Positions 17,882 through 26,257 of a DNA stretch of 64,000 bases are shown here, piece after piece; the first letter of the stretch is position 1, and each line of letters begins with the position of its first letter. The stretch spans positions 372,001-436,000 of the forward strand of contig JAVDKK010000004.1 in assembly GCA_030849945.1 (NCBI GenBank), in the 5' to 3' direction. The notes beneath the pieces were generated by a model. The model saw nothing but the letters and a program-made list of their open reading frames with translations, searched no databases and was not told where the DNA came from. Both the position numbers and the translations under genes were made by a program. This DNA is from Schauerella fraxinea (GTDB lineage: Bacteria > Pseudomonadota > Gammaproteobacteria > Burkholderiales > Burkholderiaceae_B).

Positions 17882-19660
17882 TTAGAAAGTACGTGCCTTG
17901 GGCGGGAAGGAATCAACCGTCAAAGGCTTCATCTGAACCGGTTTGTAATCGAGTCGGCCGCCTTCCGAGTAGAACAGCGTGTGTTTCAGCCAGTTCTCGT
18001 CGTCGCGCGTCGGGTGATCGTCCAGCGCGTGGGCGCCACGGCTTTCGGTACGGGCCGCAGCCGAGTGGATCGTCGCGCGAGCCACTTCGGTCATGTTCTC
18101 CAACTCCAGCGCTTCGATACGCGCGGTGTTGAATACCTTCGACTTGTCCTTGAACGCGATGTGCTTGGCTTGCTCGCAGATGGCTTCGATCTGGACTTCG
18201 CCTTCCTTGAGCATCTCGATCGTGCGGAACACGCCGCAATGCTTTTGCATCGAATTGCGGATGGCCTGACCGACGTCCTGCGTTTTCTCGCCCGACGCAC
18301 GCTGTTCGAGCGCATCGACGCGGGCCAGCGAGAAGTCGAGCGACTCCTGCGGCACGGGCTGATGCGAACGTTGACGTTCGAGGTGCGAGTCGACAATGTG
18401 ATTACCGGCCGCGCGGCCGAACACCACCAGATCGAGCAGCGAGTTCGTTCCCAGGCGGTTGGCGCCGTGCACCGATACCGCCGAGCATTCGCCGATGGCG
18501 TACAAGCCGTTGACGACCTTGCTCTCGCCGTTCAGCGTGGACATGACCTGACCGTGGTAGTTCGCCGGAATGCCGCCCATCTGATAGTGGATGGTGGGCA
18601 CAACGGGGATCGGTTCCTTGATCGGGTCGACGTTGCCGAACTTCATCGCGATTTCGCGGATCGACGGCAAACGCTTGTTGATCACGTCGGCGCCCAGGTG
18701 ATCGAGCTTGAGCACGACGTAGCTGCCGTCCGGACCACAACCGCGGCCTTCCTTGATTTCCTGGTCCATCGAACGCGACACGAAATCGCGCGGGGCCAAG
18801 TCCTTCAGCGTGGGCGCATAGCGCTCCATGAAGCGTTCGCCATCCTTGTTGAGCAGGATGCCGCCTTCGCCACGCACGCCTTCGGTGATCAGCACGCCCG
18901 CGCCGGCCACGCCGGTCGGGTGAAACTGCCAGAATTCCATGTCTTGCAACGGCAAGCCGGCACGCGCCGCCATGCCCAACCCGTCGCCGGTGTTGATGAA
19001 GGCGTTGGTGCTTGCCGCCCAAATACGACCGGCACCACCGGTGGCCAGCACCGTCGTCTTGGCTTCGAGAATGTAGATCTCGCCGGTTTCCATTTCGAGC
19101 GCGGTCACGCCGACGACATCGCCGTCTTCGTTGCGCAGCAGATCGAGCGCCATCCACTCGACGAAGAATTGCGTACGGGCCGACACGTTGCGCTGATAAA
19201 GCGTGTGCAACAAGGCGTGGCCGGTACGGTCCGCGGCCGCACAGGCGCGCTGAACGGGCTTCTCGCCGAAGTTGGCGGTGTGACCACCGAACGGACGTTG
19301 ATAAATCGTGCCATTGGCATTGCGGTCGAACGGCATGCCCATGTGCTCGAGTTCGTACACCGCGTTCGTGGCCTCACGGCACATGAACTCGATGGCGTCC
19401 TGGTCGCCCAGCCAATCCGACCCCTTGACGGTGTCATACATGTGCCAGTACCAGTTGTCTTCGCTCATGTTGCCCAGCGACGCACCGATACCGCCTTGCG
19501 CGGCGACCGTGTGCGAACGCGTCGGGAACACTTTGGAGAGGACTGCCACCGAAAGACCCGCTTGGGCCAACTGCAGCGAACAGCGCATGCCGGCTCCGCC
19601 GGCGCCAACGACCACCACATCAAACTGGCGGCGCGGCAATGAATTCTTGACAGCGACCAC
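17882..19660 (-). CDS. sdhA: Succinate dehydrogenase flavoprotein subunit
   Basis: The catalytic subunit oxidising succinate to fumarate, 592 residues. The FAD-binding glycine motif VVVGAGGAG is at 16-24. His50 in TRSHTVAAQGG is the covalent flavin attachment site. Later active-site elements include WQFHPTGVAGAG, LLNKDGERFMERYAP and GANRLGTNSLLDLVVFG. The start is GTG 19660, 3 nt after the sdhD stop, with TGGAG upstream; no better ATG precedes the Rossmann motif. The product needs SdhE, encoded two genes downstream. Confidence 0.97.
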   Translation of the reverse strand: MVAVKNSLPRRQFDVVVVGAGGAGMRCSLQLAQAGLSVAVLSKVFPTRSHTVAAQGGIGASLGNMSEDNWYWHMYDTVKGSDWLGDQDAIEFMCREATNAVYELEHMGMPFDRNANGTIYQRPFGGHTANFGEKPVQRACAAADRTGHALLHTLYQRNVSARTQFFVEWMALDLLRNEDGDVVGVTALEMETGEIYILEAKTTVLATGGAGRIWAASTNAFINTGDGLGMAARAGLPLQDMEFWQFHPTGVAGAGVLITEGVRGEGGILLNKDGERFMERYAPTLKDLAPRDFVSRSMDQEIKEGRGCGPDGSYVVLKLDHLGADVINKRLPSIREIAMKFGNVDPIKEPIPVVPTIHYQMGGIPANYHGQVMSTLNGESKVVNGLYAIGECSAVSVHGANRLGTNSLLDLVVFGRAAGNHIVDSHLERQRSHQPVPQESLDFSLARVDALEQRASGEKTQDVGQAIRNSMQKHCGVFRTIEMLKEGEVQIEAICEQAKHIAFKDKSKVFNTARIEALELENMTEVARATIHSAAARTESRGAHALDDHPTRDDENWLKHTLFYSEGGRLDYKPVQMKPLTVDSFPPKARTF

Positions 19661-19663
19661 GGC

Positions 19664-20047
19664 TTATAGACTCCAGAGAATTTTGGCGAAAAACGCGAGC
19701 GAACCGGCCAGCCACAAAATGGTCAGCACATGCAGGGTCAACCGCACGCCGACGGGCTTGACGTAGTCCATCCAGATGTCTCGCACGCCGATCCAGGCGT
19801 GGTAGACCAACGAGGCGAACGCCAGGGTCGCCAATACTTGCCCCAAGGGCAGCGTAAATACCGTGAAGGTGAAAATCGCACGCCAGTTCTCGTACGTGAA
19901 ACCGGACATCATCAGGATGCCGACCAGAATCACCAAGGTGTAAACCGCGAGAATGACGGCGGTGATGCGCTGTGCCAGGAAATCACCCACACCGTAGTGG
20001 GCGCCGACGACCAGACGCTTATTGCCGTAGTTTTTCGACATTGCCAT
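19664..20047 (-). CDS. sdhD: Succinate dehydrogenase membrane anchor subunit
   Basis: A small hydrophobic 127-residue anchor subunit with three predicted membrane helices, including ITAVILAVYTLVILVGILMM and the C-terminal HVLTILWLAGSLAFFAKIL. The segment ASLVYHAWIGVRDIWMDYVK is the characteristic SdhD motif; its His is a candidate axial haem or quinone-site residue. ATG 20047 follows the sdhC stop by one base, with GGAG 9 nt upstream; a second ATG at 20041 is possible. It anchors SdhAB with SdhC. Confidence 0.93.
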   Translation of the reverse strand: MAMSKNYGNKRLVVGAHYGVGDFLAQRITAVILAVYTLVILVGILMMSGFTYENWRAIFTFTVFTLPLGQVLATLAFASLVYHAWIGVRDIWMDYVKPVGVRLTLHVLTILWLAGSLAFFAKILWSL

Positions 20048-20048
20048 C

Positions 20049-20462
20049 TCACCACACTCCGAACAATTTGAGCGCAAAGACCAGCGTCAACGCCAGGCTG
20101 ACACCAAACACGATTCCAGCGCTGTTGCGCGCCGAGTCCTTGTCGATACCGATATGCAAGTCGAGCATGAGGTAGCGAATGCCGGCACAGAAGTGGTGCA
20201 GGTAGCCCCACATCAATACCAGGACGATCAGCTTCATGATCGGGTGCCCCATATAGGCGGCAACGTCATTGAACGTCTCTTGCGAGGTCACACTCGCCGC
20301 GAAGAGCGGCAGGATGACCAAGGGCAGACAGAGAAAAAGCAAAGCGCCGCTTACGCGGTGGAGAATGGACAGCTTGCCGGCGAGAGGCAGGCGGTAGCTC
20401 ATAAGCTGCGTTACGCTGATATTGCGAAACTGCGGCCGCGGCTTGGCAACTGGGTCGGACAT
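20049..20462 (-). CDS. sdhC: Succinate dehydrogenase cytochrome b556 subunit
   Basis: The other membrane anchor, 137 residues with three helices. The quinone-site segment is KLSILHRVSGALLFLCLPLV, and the SdhC signature YLHHFCAGIRYLMLDLHIG gives His90 as the likely haem b ligand (aligned by motif with E. coli His84). ATG 20462 (MSDPVAKPRPQFRNISVTQL) has GAGG 5 nt upstream. It is the first sdh gene, 116 nt after gntR on the same strand. The leader contains a perfect 7-1-7 inverted repeat. Confidence 0.94.
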   Translation of the reverse strand: MSDPVAKPRPQFRNISVTQLMSYRLPLAGKLSILHRVSGALLFLCLPLVILPLFAASVTSQETFNDVAAYMGHPIMKLIVLVLMWGYLHHFCAGIRYLMLDLHIGIDKDSARNSAGIVFGVSLALTLVFALKLFGVW

Positions 20463-20506
20463 GACAACCTCGGGGTTACATACAAAAAATCGGTGTGGAC
20501 AACGAC

Positions 20507-20521
20507 TGTCCCGTCGGGACA
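20507..20521. repeat. Perfect 7-1-7 inverted repeat in the sdhC leader
   Basis: TGTCCCG-T-CGGGACA lies about 45 nt upstream of the sdhC start. The 1-nt centre makes it a poor RNA hairpin but a plausible protein-binding site. It differs from the AT-rich GntR-type palindrome found nearby. Confidence 0.55.
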
Positions 20522-20578
20522 AACGCACTATTTTCGCCCAATGTATGGGTCGGTATCAAATCGCCTCTGAAAACCACG

Positions 20579-21355
20579 TCAATTCAAACTATTGCGGTAG
20601 TGATAACGGTCGGTCAGATACCAACCTCGCCGGATTTCCACCGGCCGGTCGCCGTAGCTGTAAGACAGCCGGTCGACCTGCAAAATAGGTGTGCCAGGCG
20701 GGATGCGCAACAGGCTTGCAGCATCTTCGTTGGCGGCCACCGCCCTGAGCTTTTCATCGGCGCGCACCATGCTCACGCCGAATTCGGTTTCGAAGAGCGC
20801 ATAAAGCGGGCCGCGATTGCGCGCCAGCACTTCTGCCGTCAATCCTTTGAACACGCCGCCCGGTAACCAGATGTCGTCGATAACCGATGGCACGTCGCCA
20901 AAACTGAGCAGGCGCCGGATCGCGACCACCGTTTCACCGGTCCGCAGATCGAGCACCCGCGCGATATCCAGGGGTGCGCGCAAGCGCTTACAGGACAGGA
21001 TCCGGCTCTGCGCGGGCTGGGCGTCGTTCTCCTGATCGGGCGCAAGCCTGAGAAAGCGAAATCGCACGCGCGCTTCATTATGCGTAGATACAAAGGTGCC
21101 GCGGCCCTGCCTGCGTTGCAACATATGCTCAGCCGCAAGCTCATCCACGGCTTTGCGCACGGTGCCCTGACTGACCTGAAACCGCGCGGCCAGATCGAGT
21201 TCGCTGGGAATGAGCTCGCCAGGCTTCCACTCGCCCTGCTGCAGGCTCTGCAGCAGCAACGCCTTGATTTGCCTGTAGAGCGGGCTGAAAGCCGCACTCT
21301 GCGGCTTATCCGCAAGCGATGATCTGACGAGGGGTTCGGGCCTGGGTTCTGCCAT
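20579..21355 (-). CDS. GntR-family transcriptional regulator, HutC/UTRA subfamily
   Basis: A 258-residue repressor-type regulator. A GntR winged helix occupies about residues 24-91 (SPLYRQIKALLLQSLQ, PSELDLAARFQVSQGTVRKA, RRQGRGTFVS), followed by a UTRA effector-binding domain to the end (LYALFETEFGVSMVRADEKL, RRGWYLTDRYHY). It is divergent from mdh and in the same direction as sdhCDAB-sdhE-gltA. A palindrome in its own promoter recurs upstream of acnB and acnA, making it the obvious candidate TCA-cycle regulator and probably autoregulatory. The ATG at 21433 would add 26 residues; I prefer 21355 (MAEPRPEP). The effector is unknown. Confidence 0.9.
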   Translation of the reverse strand: MAEPRPEPLVRSSLADKPQSAAFSPLYRQIKALLLQSLQQGEWKPGELIPSELDLAARFQVSQGTVRKAVDELAAEHMLQRRQGRGTFVSTHNEARVRFRFLRLAPDQENDAQPAQSRILSCKRLRAPLDIARVLDLRTGETVVAIRRLLSFGDVPSVIDDIWLPGGVFKGLTAEVLARNRGPLYALFETEFGVSMVRADEKLRAVAANEDAASLLRIPPGTPILQVDRLSYSYGDRPVEIRRGWYLTDRYHYRNSLN

Positions 21356-21438
21356 GGATGTTTGGGTAAACAGGCGAGCACAGGGCTCGCGTCGGGGTGC
21401 ATTGTCGCACAGCAATAAAATTCTGGCAGCCATCTTAT

Positions 21439-21459
21439 GTCTTATATAAGATATAAGAG
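21439..21459. promoter_or_regulatory. Putative GntR operator in the gntR/mdh intergenic region (site 1 of 3)
   Basis: GTCTTATAT-AAG-ATATAAGAG: 9-bp arms around a 3-bp spacer with one mismatch from a perfect palindrome. It overlaps the predicted -10 of the gntR promoter and ends 3 bp before the predicted mdh -35. The same element stands before acnB and acnA. Confidence 0.75.
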
Positions 21460-21478
21460 GCGTTGACGCTTACGTCAA
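21450..21478 (-). promoter_or_regulatory. Predicted sigma70 promoter for gntR(-sdhCDAB-sdhE-gltA)
   Basis: On the minus strand, TTGACG (21478-21473), a 17-nt spacer, then TATATC (21455-21450). The -10 lies within the GntR palindrome, which fits autorepression. Assigned from consensus only. Confidence 0.5.
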
Positions 21479-21491
21479 TTCGATCTAGGAT
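21463..21491 (+). promoter_or_regulatory. Predicted sigma70 promoter for mdh
   Basis: TTGACG (21463-21468), a 17-nt spacer, then TAGGAT (21486-21491). The -35 is one arm of TTGACG-CTTA-CGTCAA, whose other arm is the -35 of the divergent gntR promoter. The implied leader to the ATG is about 100 nt. Confidence 0.55.
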
Positions 21492-21552
21492 TCGAGACCT
21501 GCCGACGCAAGGCATTCGAAAGCAGCCGCGTCGGCCACGCATTACACTGTTC

Positions 21553-21571
21553 GACGAGATTTTTTCTCGTC
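21553..21571 (+). other. Hairpin in the mdh 5' leader
   Basis: A perfect 7-bp stem GACGAGA / TCTCGTC with a five-T loop, 24 nt before the mdh ATG and just ahead of the ribosome-binding site CGGAGA. Could affect mRNA stability or initiation; role unknown. Confidence 0.45.
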
Positions 21572-21594
21572 AAACTACTACGGAGATCCGCTTC

Positions 21595-22584
21595 ATGTCC
21601 AAGCCCGCCATGCGCGTTGCCGTCACCGGCGCCGCCGGCCAAATCGGCTATGCCCTACTGTTCCGTATCGCCTCTGGCGAAATGCTGGGAAAAGACCAGC
21701 CGGTCATCCTGCAACTGCTCGAAATTCCCGATGAAAAAGCCCAGAAGGCGCTCAAGGGCGTCATCATGGAGCTGGACGACTGCGCCTTCCCGCTGCTGCA
21801 GGAAGTCACCGCCCACAGCGACCCGCTGACCGCATTCAAGGATATCGACGTCGCCCTGCTGGTCGGCGCCCGTCCGCGCGGCCCCGGCATGGAGCGCAAG
21901 GATCTGTTGAGCGTGAACGCGCAGATCTTCACGGCGCAAGGCAAGGCGCTCAATCAAGTCGCCAAGCGTGACGTGAAGGTGCTGGTCGTGGGCAACCCCG
22001 CCAACACCAATGCCTACATCGCCATGAAGTCGGCCCCGGACCTGCCCGCGAAGAACTTCACCGCGATGCTGCGTCTGGACCACAACCGCGCGCTGTCGCA
22101 GCTGTCGGCCAAATCGGGCAAGCCCGTCGCCGAGATCGAAAAGCTGATCGTCTGGGGCAACCACTCGCCCACGATGTATCCCGACACCCGTTTCGCGACG
22201 GTTGGCGGTGAAAGCCTGCAAAAGCTGATCAACGACGACGCGTGGAACAAAGACACGTTCATCCCCACCGTGGGCAAGCGTGGCGCCGCCATCATCGAAG
22301 CCCGCGGCCTGTCGTCGGCTGCTTCGGCTGCCAACGCCGCCATCGACCACATCCGCGACTGGGTGCTGGGCAGCAACGGCAAGTGGGTCACGATGGGTAT
22401 CCCTTCGGATGGCTCCTACGGCATTCCCGAAGGCATCATCTACGGCGTGCCGGTCACGACCGCCAATGGCGAGTACACCCGAGTGGAAGGCCTGGAAATC
22501 GACGCGTTCTCGCGCGAGCGCCTGGACTTCACCTTGAAGGAATTGCTCGAAGAGCGTGACGGCGTTGCCGATCTGCTGAAGTAA
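21595..22584 (+). CDS. mdh: Malate dehydrogenase
   Basis: Oxidises malate to oxaloacetate with NAD+. A 329-residue protein of the cytosolic-type malate dehydrogenase group common in Burkholderiales: the NAD motif TGAAGQIGYALLFRIASG is at 11-28, the substrate-binding segment is GARPRGPGMERKDLL, the catalytic Asp is in RLDHNRALSQL, and the catalytic His in WGNHSPTMYPDTRF. ATG 21595 has CGGAGA 8 nt upstream. It is divergent from gntR and followed 86 nt later by prpB with a GC-rich hairpin between them, so the prp genes may be read partly from the mdh promoter. Confidence 0.97.
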   Translation: MSKPAMRVAVTGAAGQIGYALLFRIASGEMLGKDQPVILQLLEIPDEKAQKALKGVIMELDDCAFPLLQEVTAHSDPLTAFKDIDVALLVGARPRGPGMERKDLLSVNAQIFTAQGKALNQVAKRDVKVLVVGNPANTNAYIAMKSAPDLPAKNFTAMLRLDHNRALSQLSAKSGKPVAEIEKLIVWGNHSPTMYPDTRFATVGGESLQKLINDDAWNKDTFIPTVGKRGAAIIEARGLSSAASAANAAIDHIRDWVLGSNGKWVTMGIPSDGSYGIPEGIIYGVPVTTANGEYTRVEGLEIDAFSRERLDFTLKELLEERDGVADLLK

Positions 22585-22596
22585 ATCCTGTGAATG

Positions 22597-22626
22597 ATCG
22601 GGCCCGCTTAGTCGGGCCCGATTGTT
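22597..22626 (+). terminator. Hairpin between mdh and prpB, weak terminator or partial attenuator
   Basis: A perfect 10-bp GC-rich stem ATCGGGCCCG / CGGGCCCGAT with a 6-nt loop, but the following tract is only ATTGTT, so termination is probably incomplete. It may stabilise the mdh 3' end while allowing some read-through into prpB. Confidence 0.6.
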
Positions 22627-22670
22627 ATCCCCCGCCGCACGTCCGCGAATCCATCCCTTCGGAGCCTGTC

Positions 22671-23561
22671 ATGTCCCGTCCCACATCCCCCGGTGCCCTC
22701 TTCCGCCAAGCCTTGGCTGAAGAAAAACCGCTGCAGATCATTGGCGCCATCAACGCCAATCATGCACTGTTGGCCAAACGCGCGGGATATCGCGCCATTT
22801 ATCTGTCCGGCGGCGGCGTGGCGGCAGGTTCGCTCGGCTTGCCCGACCTGGGCATCAATACGATGGACGACGTGCTGACCGACGTGCGCCGCATCACCGA
22901 CGTCTGTGACGTCCCCCTGCTGGTGGACATCGACACCGGCTTCGGCGCCTCGGCCTTCAATATCGCCCGCACCGTCAAGAGCCTGATCAAATTCGGCGCG
23001 GCCGCCTGCCACATCGAAGACCAGGTGGGCGCCAAGCGCTGCGGCCATCGCCCCGGCAAGGAAATCGTGTCGACCGAGGAAATGGCCGATCGCGTCAAAG
23101 CCGCGGTGGATGCCAAAACCGACAGCGACTTTTTCATCATCGCCCGCACCGACGCCATTGCCAGCCACGGCGTGGATGCCGCCATCGAGCGCGCGATCAA
23201 GTGCGTGGAAGCCGGCGCGGATGCTATCTTTGCCGAAGCAGCCTACGATCTGCCTACGTACGAAAAATTTGCCAAGGCGGTCAGCGTGCCGCTCTTGGCC
23301 AACATCACCGAATTCGGCCAGACCCCGCTCTTTACCGTGGAAGAACTGCGCGGCACGGGCGTCGGCATGGTCCTATATCCGCTCTCGGCCTTCCGTGCCA
23401 TGAACAAAGCGGCCGAAAATGTGTACACGGCGATCCGCCGCGACGGCCACCAAAAGAACGTGCTCGACACGATGCAGACGCGTGACGAGCTGTATGACCG
23501 CATCGGCTATCACGCATTCGAGTCGCAACTCGATGCGCTGTTCGCAAAGAACAAGGGCTGA
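22671..23561 (+). CDS. prpB: 2-Methylisocitrate lyase
   Basis: Cleaves 2-methylisocitrate to pyruvate and succinate, the last step of the methylcitrate cycle of propionyl-CoA oxidation. A 296-residue member of the isocitrate lyase/PEP mutase superfamily: the catalytic KRCGH motif (Cys124) is at 122-126, the metal-binding region VDIDTGFGASAFN at 86-98, and GAINANHALLAKRAGY and ARTDAIASHGVDAAIERA are typical of PrpB rather than AceA. ATG 22671 has GGAG with 6-nt spacing. It is followed closely by prpC and prpD. Confidence 0.94.
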   Translation: MSRPTSPGALFRQALAEEKPLQIIGAINANHALLAKRAGYRAIYLSGGGVAAGSLGLPDLGINTMDDVLTDVRRITDVCDVPLLVDIDTGFGASAFNIARTVKSLIKFGAAACHIEDQVGAKRCGHRPGKEIVSTEEMADRVKAAVDAKTDSDFFIIARTDAIASHGVDAAIERAIKCVEAGADAIFAEAAYDLPTYEKFAKAVSVPLLANITEFGQTPLFTVEELRGTGVGMVLYPLSAFRAMNKAAENVYTAIRRDGHQKNVLDTMQTRDELYDRIGYHAFESQLDALFAKNKG

Positions 23562-23596
23562 GCACTGCCCCCACTATCCTTCGAAGGAGTTGAGAC

Positions 23597-24757
23597 ATGA
23601 GCAGCAACGAAACAGAAAAGACCGGGTTCAAGCCCAAGAAGTCAGTCGCGCTCTCAGGCGTCGTCGCCGGCAATACCGCATTGTGTACCGTGGGTAAGAG
23701 CGGCAACGACCTGCACTACCGCGGCTACGACATTCTCGATATCGCAAATACCTGCGAATTCGAGGAAATCGCCTATCTGCTGGTGCACGGCAAGCTGCCC
23801 AACGAGGGCGAACTGCGCGGCTACAAAGCCAAGCTGCGCAGCCTGCGCGGCCTGCCCATCCAGCTCACGGCAGCGCTCGAAGCCCTGCCCGCAGCCAGCC
23901 ATCCGATGGACGTGATGCGCACGGCGGTATCGGTGCTGGGTTGCATCCTGCCCGAAAAAGACGATCACAACGCCCCGGCCGCGCGCGACATCGCCGATCG
24001 CCTGATGGCCAATCTGGGTTCGGCCTTGCTGTACTGGTATCACTACAGCCATAACGGCCAGATCATCGACGTACAAACGGACGACGACAGCATCGGCGGC
24101 CACTTCCTGCACCTCTTGCACGGCAAGAAGCCGTCGGAAGAGTGGGTTCATGCGATGCACGTCTCGCTCAACCTGTACGCCGAACACGAATTCAACGCCT
24201 CCACATTCACGGCACGCGTCATCGCCGGCACCGGCTCCGATATGTACTCGGCGATCGCCGGCGGCATCGGCGCGCTGCGCGGACCGAAGCACGGCGGCGC
24301 CAACGAAGTGGCCTTCGAGATCCAGAAGCGCTACGACACGCCGGATGAGGCCGAGGCCGACATTCGCAAACGCGTCGAGAACAAGGAAGTCGTGATCGGC
24401 TTCGGTCACCCGGTCTATACGGTGTCCGACCCCCGCAACAAGGTCATCAAGGATGTGGCGAAGAAGCTGTCGAAAGACGGCGGCAGCACCAAGATGTACG
24501 ACATTGCCGAACGGCTCGAAACCACGATGTGGGAAGTCAAGAAGATGTTCCCCAATCTGGATTGGTACTCGGCCGTCAGCTATCACATGATGGGCATCCC
24601 CACCGCGATGTTCACGCCGCTCTTCGTGATCGCGCGCACCGCCGGCTGGGCCGCGCACATCATGGAACAACGCGTCGACAACAAGATCATTCGCCCCACG
24701 GCCAACTACGTGGGCCCGGACGATCAAAAATTCGTGCCGCTCGCCAAGCGCAAATAA
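23597..24757 (+). CDS. prpC: 2-Methylcitrate synthase
   Basis: Condenses propionyl-CoA with oxaloacetate. A 386-residue short citrate-synthase-family protein, clearly distinct from the longer gltA product in this window. It opens with KKSVALSGVVAGNTALCTVG, has the catalytic-His motif GPKHGGANEV, a second His in GFGHPVYTVSDPRN, and the C-terminal RTAGWAAHIMEQRVDNKIIR. ATG 23597 has AAGGAG with 7-nt spacing and begins 35 nt after prpB. Methylcitrate synthases usually also accept acetyl-CoA weakly. Confidence 0.94.
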   Translation: MSSNETEKTGFKPKKSVALSGVVAGNTALCTVGKSGNDLHYRGYDILDIANTCEFEEIAYLLVHGKLPNEGELRGYKAKLRSLRGLPIQLTAALEALPAASHPMDVMRTAVSVLGCILPEKDDHNAPAARDIADRLMANLGSALLYWYHYSHNGQIIDVQTDDDSIGGHFLHLLHGKKPSEEWVHAMHVSLNLYAEHEFNASTFTARVIAGTGSDMYSAIAGGIGALRGPKHGGANEVAFEIQKRYDTPDEAEADIRKRVENKEVVIGFGHPVYTVSDPRNKVIKDVAKKLSKDGGSTKMYDIAERLETTMWEVKKMFPNLDWYSAVSYHMMGIPTAMFTPLFVIARTAGWAAHIMEQRVDNKIIRPTANYVGPDDQKFVPLAKRK

Positions 24758-24785
24758 AACAAACGAGATCAGAGGAAGACTTTAG

Positions 24786-26237
24786 ATGTCCGCACACATT
24801 TCCAATGTTCGTCCCGAACCCGATCAGGTCCTGGTCGATATCGTCGACTACGTGCTCGACTACCAGATCAAAAGCGATCTGGCGTATGAGACGGCGCGCA
24901 ACTGCCTGATCGATACCCTGGGCTGCGGCCTCGAGGCGCTGGAGTATCCCGCCTGCCGCAAGCTGCTCGGCCCCGTCGTGCCCGGTACGGTGGTGCCCAA
25001 TGGCGCCAAGGTGCCCGGCACGCAGTTCCAGCTCGACCCCATCCAGGCCGCGTTCAACATCGGCACGATGATCCGCTGGCTCGACTTCAACGATACGTGG
25101 CTGGCCGCCGAATGGGGCCATCCGTCCGATAACCTGGGCGGCATTCTCGCCACCGCCGACTGGCTCTCGCGCAATGCCGTGGCCGCAGGCAAGCCCGCGT
25201 TGTCGATGCGCGACGTGCTCACCGGCATGATCAAGGCGCACGAAATCCAGGGCTGCATCGCCTTGGAAAACTCGTTCAACAAGGTCGGCCTGGATCACGT
25301 GGTGTTGGTGAAGGTTGCCTCCACCGCCGTGGTCGCGCAGATGCTTGGCTTGAACCGCGACGAAGTGCTCAATGCCGTGTCGCTCGCCTGGGTCGATGGC
25401 CAAAGCCTGCGCACATACCGCCACTCGCCCAACACGGGCAGCCGCAAGAGCTGGGCAGCGGGCGACGCCACCAGCCGTGCCGTGCGCCTGGCCCTGATCG
25501 CCAAAACGGGCGAAATGGGCTATCCGTCGGTGCTGTCCGCCAAGACGTGGGGCTTCTACGACGTGCTGTTCAAGGGTCAGCCCTTCAAATTCCAGCGCCC
25601 GTACGGCAGTTATGTGATGGAAAACGTGCTGTTCAAGATCTCGTTCCCGGCCGAGTTCCACTCGCAAACGGCCGTGGAATGCGCGATGGACATCAACAAG
25701 CTTCTTGCCCAGAAAGGCAAGTCGGCCGAAGACATCAAGCAGATCACGATTCGTACGCACGAAGCCTGCATCCGCATCATCGACAAGAAAGGCCCGCTCG
25801 ATAATCCGGCCGATCGCGACCATTGCATTCAGTACATGGTTGCAGTGCCGATCCTGTTTGGCCGCCTGACGGCCAGCGATTACGAAGACGACATCGCCGC
25901 CGATCCGCGCATCGATACGCTGCGCGACAAGATCGTGTGCGTTGAAGATACAACGTTCACCCGCGATTACCACGATCCGGAAAAACGCTCGATCGCCAAC
26001 GCGGTCACGGTCGAATTCAACGATGGCTCCAAGTTCGATGAGATCGTCTGCGAATACCCGATCGGCCACAAGCGCCGCCGCGGCGACGGCATTCCGCTTC
26101 TGGAAGCCAAGTTCCGCACGAACCTGGCGCGCCAGTTCCCGGTCAAGCAACAACAGCGTATTCTGGATATCTCGCTCGACCAGAAGAAGCTTGAAGCGAT
26201 GCCGGTTCACGAATACGTCGATCTGTACGTAATTTAA
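24786..26237 (+). CDS. prpD: 2-Methylcitrate dehydratase (MmgE/PrpD family)
   Basis: Dehydrates 2-methylcitrate to 2-methyl-cis-aconitate. The 483-residue length is that of PrpD. Motifs visible: NCLIDTLGCGLEALEYPACR near the N terminus, MIRWLDFNDTWLAAEWGHPS with the active-site acidic and His residues, GCIALENSFNKVGLDHVVLV, and ATSRAVRLALIAKTGEMGYP. It starts 28 nt after prpC with GAGGAA upstream. PrpD needs no Fe-S cluster. The following hydration would be done by AcnB or AcnA encoded nearby, since no acnD/prpF pair is visible here. Confidence 0.95.
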   Translation: MSAHISNVRPEPDQVLVDIVDYVLDYQIKSDLAYETARNCLIDTLGCGLEALEYPACRKLLGPVVPGTVVPNGAKVPGTQFQLDPIQAAFNIGTMIRWLDFNDTWLAAEWGHPSDNLGGILATADWLSRNAVAAGKPALSMRDVLTGMIKAHEIQGCIALENSFNKVGLDHVVLVKVASTAVVAQMLGLNRDEVLNAVSLAWVDGQSLRTYRHSPNTGSRKSWAAGDATSRAVRLALIAKTGEMGYPSVLSAKTWGFYDVLFKGQPFKFQRPYGSYVMENVLFKISFPAEFHSQTAVECAMDINKLLAQKGKSAEDIKQITIRTHEACIRIIDKKGPLDNPADRDHCIQYMVAVPILFGRLTASDYEDDIAADPRIDTLRDKIVCVEDTTFTRDYHDPEKRSIANAVTVEFNDGSKFDEIVCEYPIGHKRRRGDGIPLLEAKFRTNLARQFPVKQQQRILDISLDQKKLEAMPVHEYVDLYVI

Positions 26238-26257
26238 GTCGACGACGTGATTCAGCT

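Noticed and set aside
21550..21600. A riboswitch upstream of mdh
   Set aside because: The leader has only one short U-loop hairpin and no terminator or anti-terminator pair.
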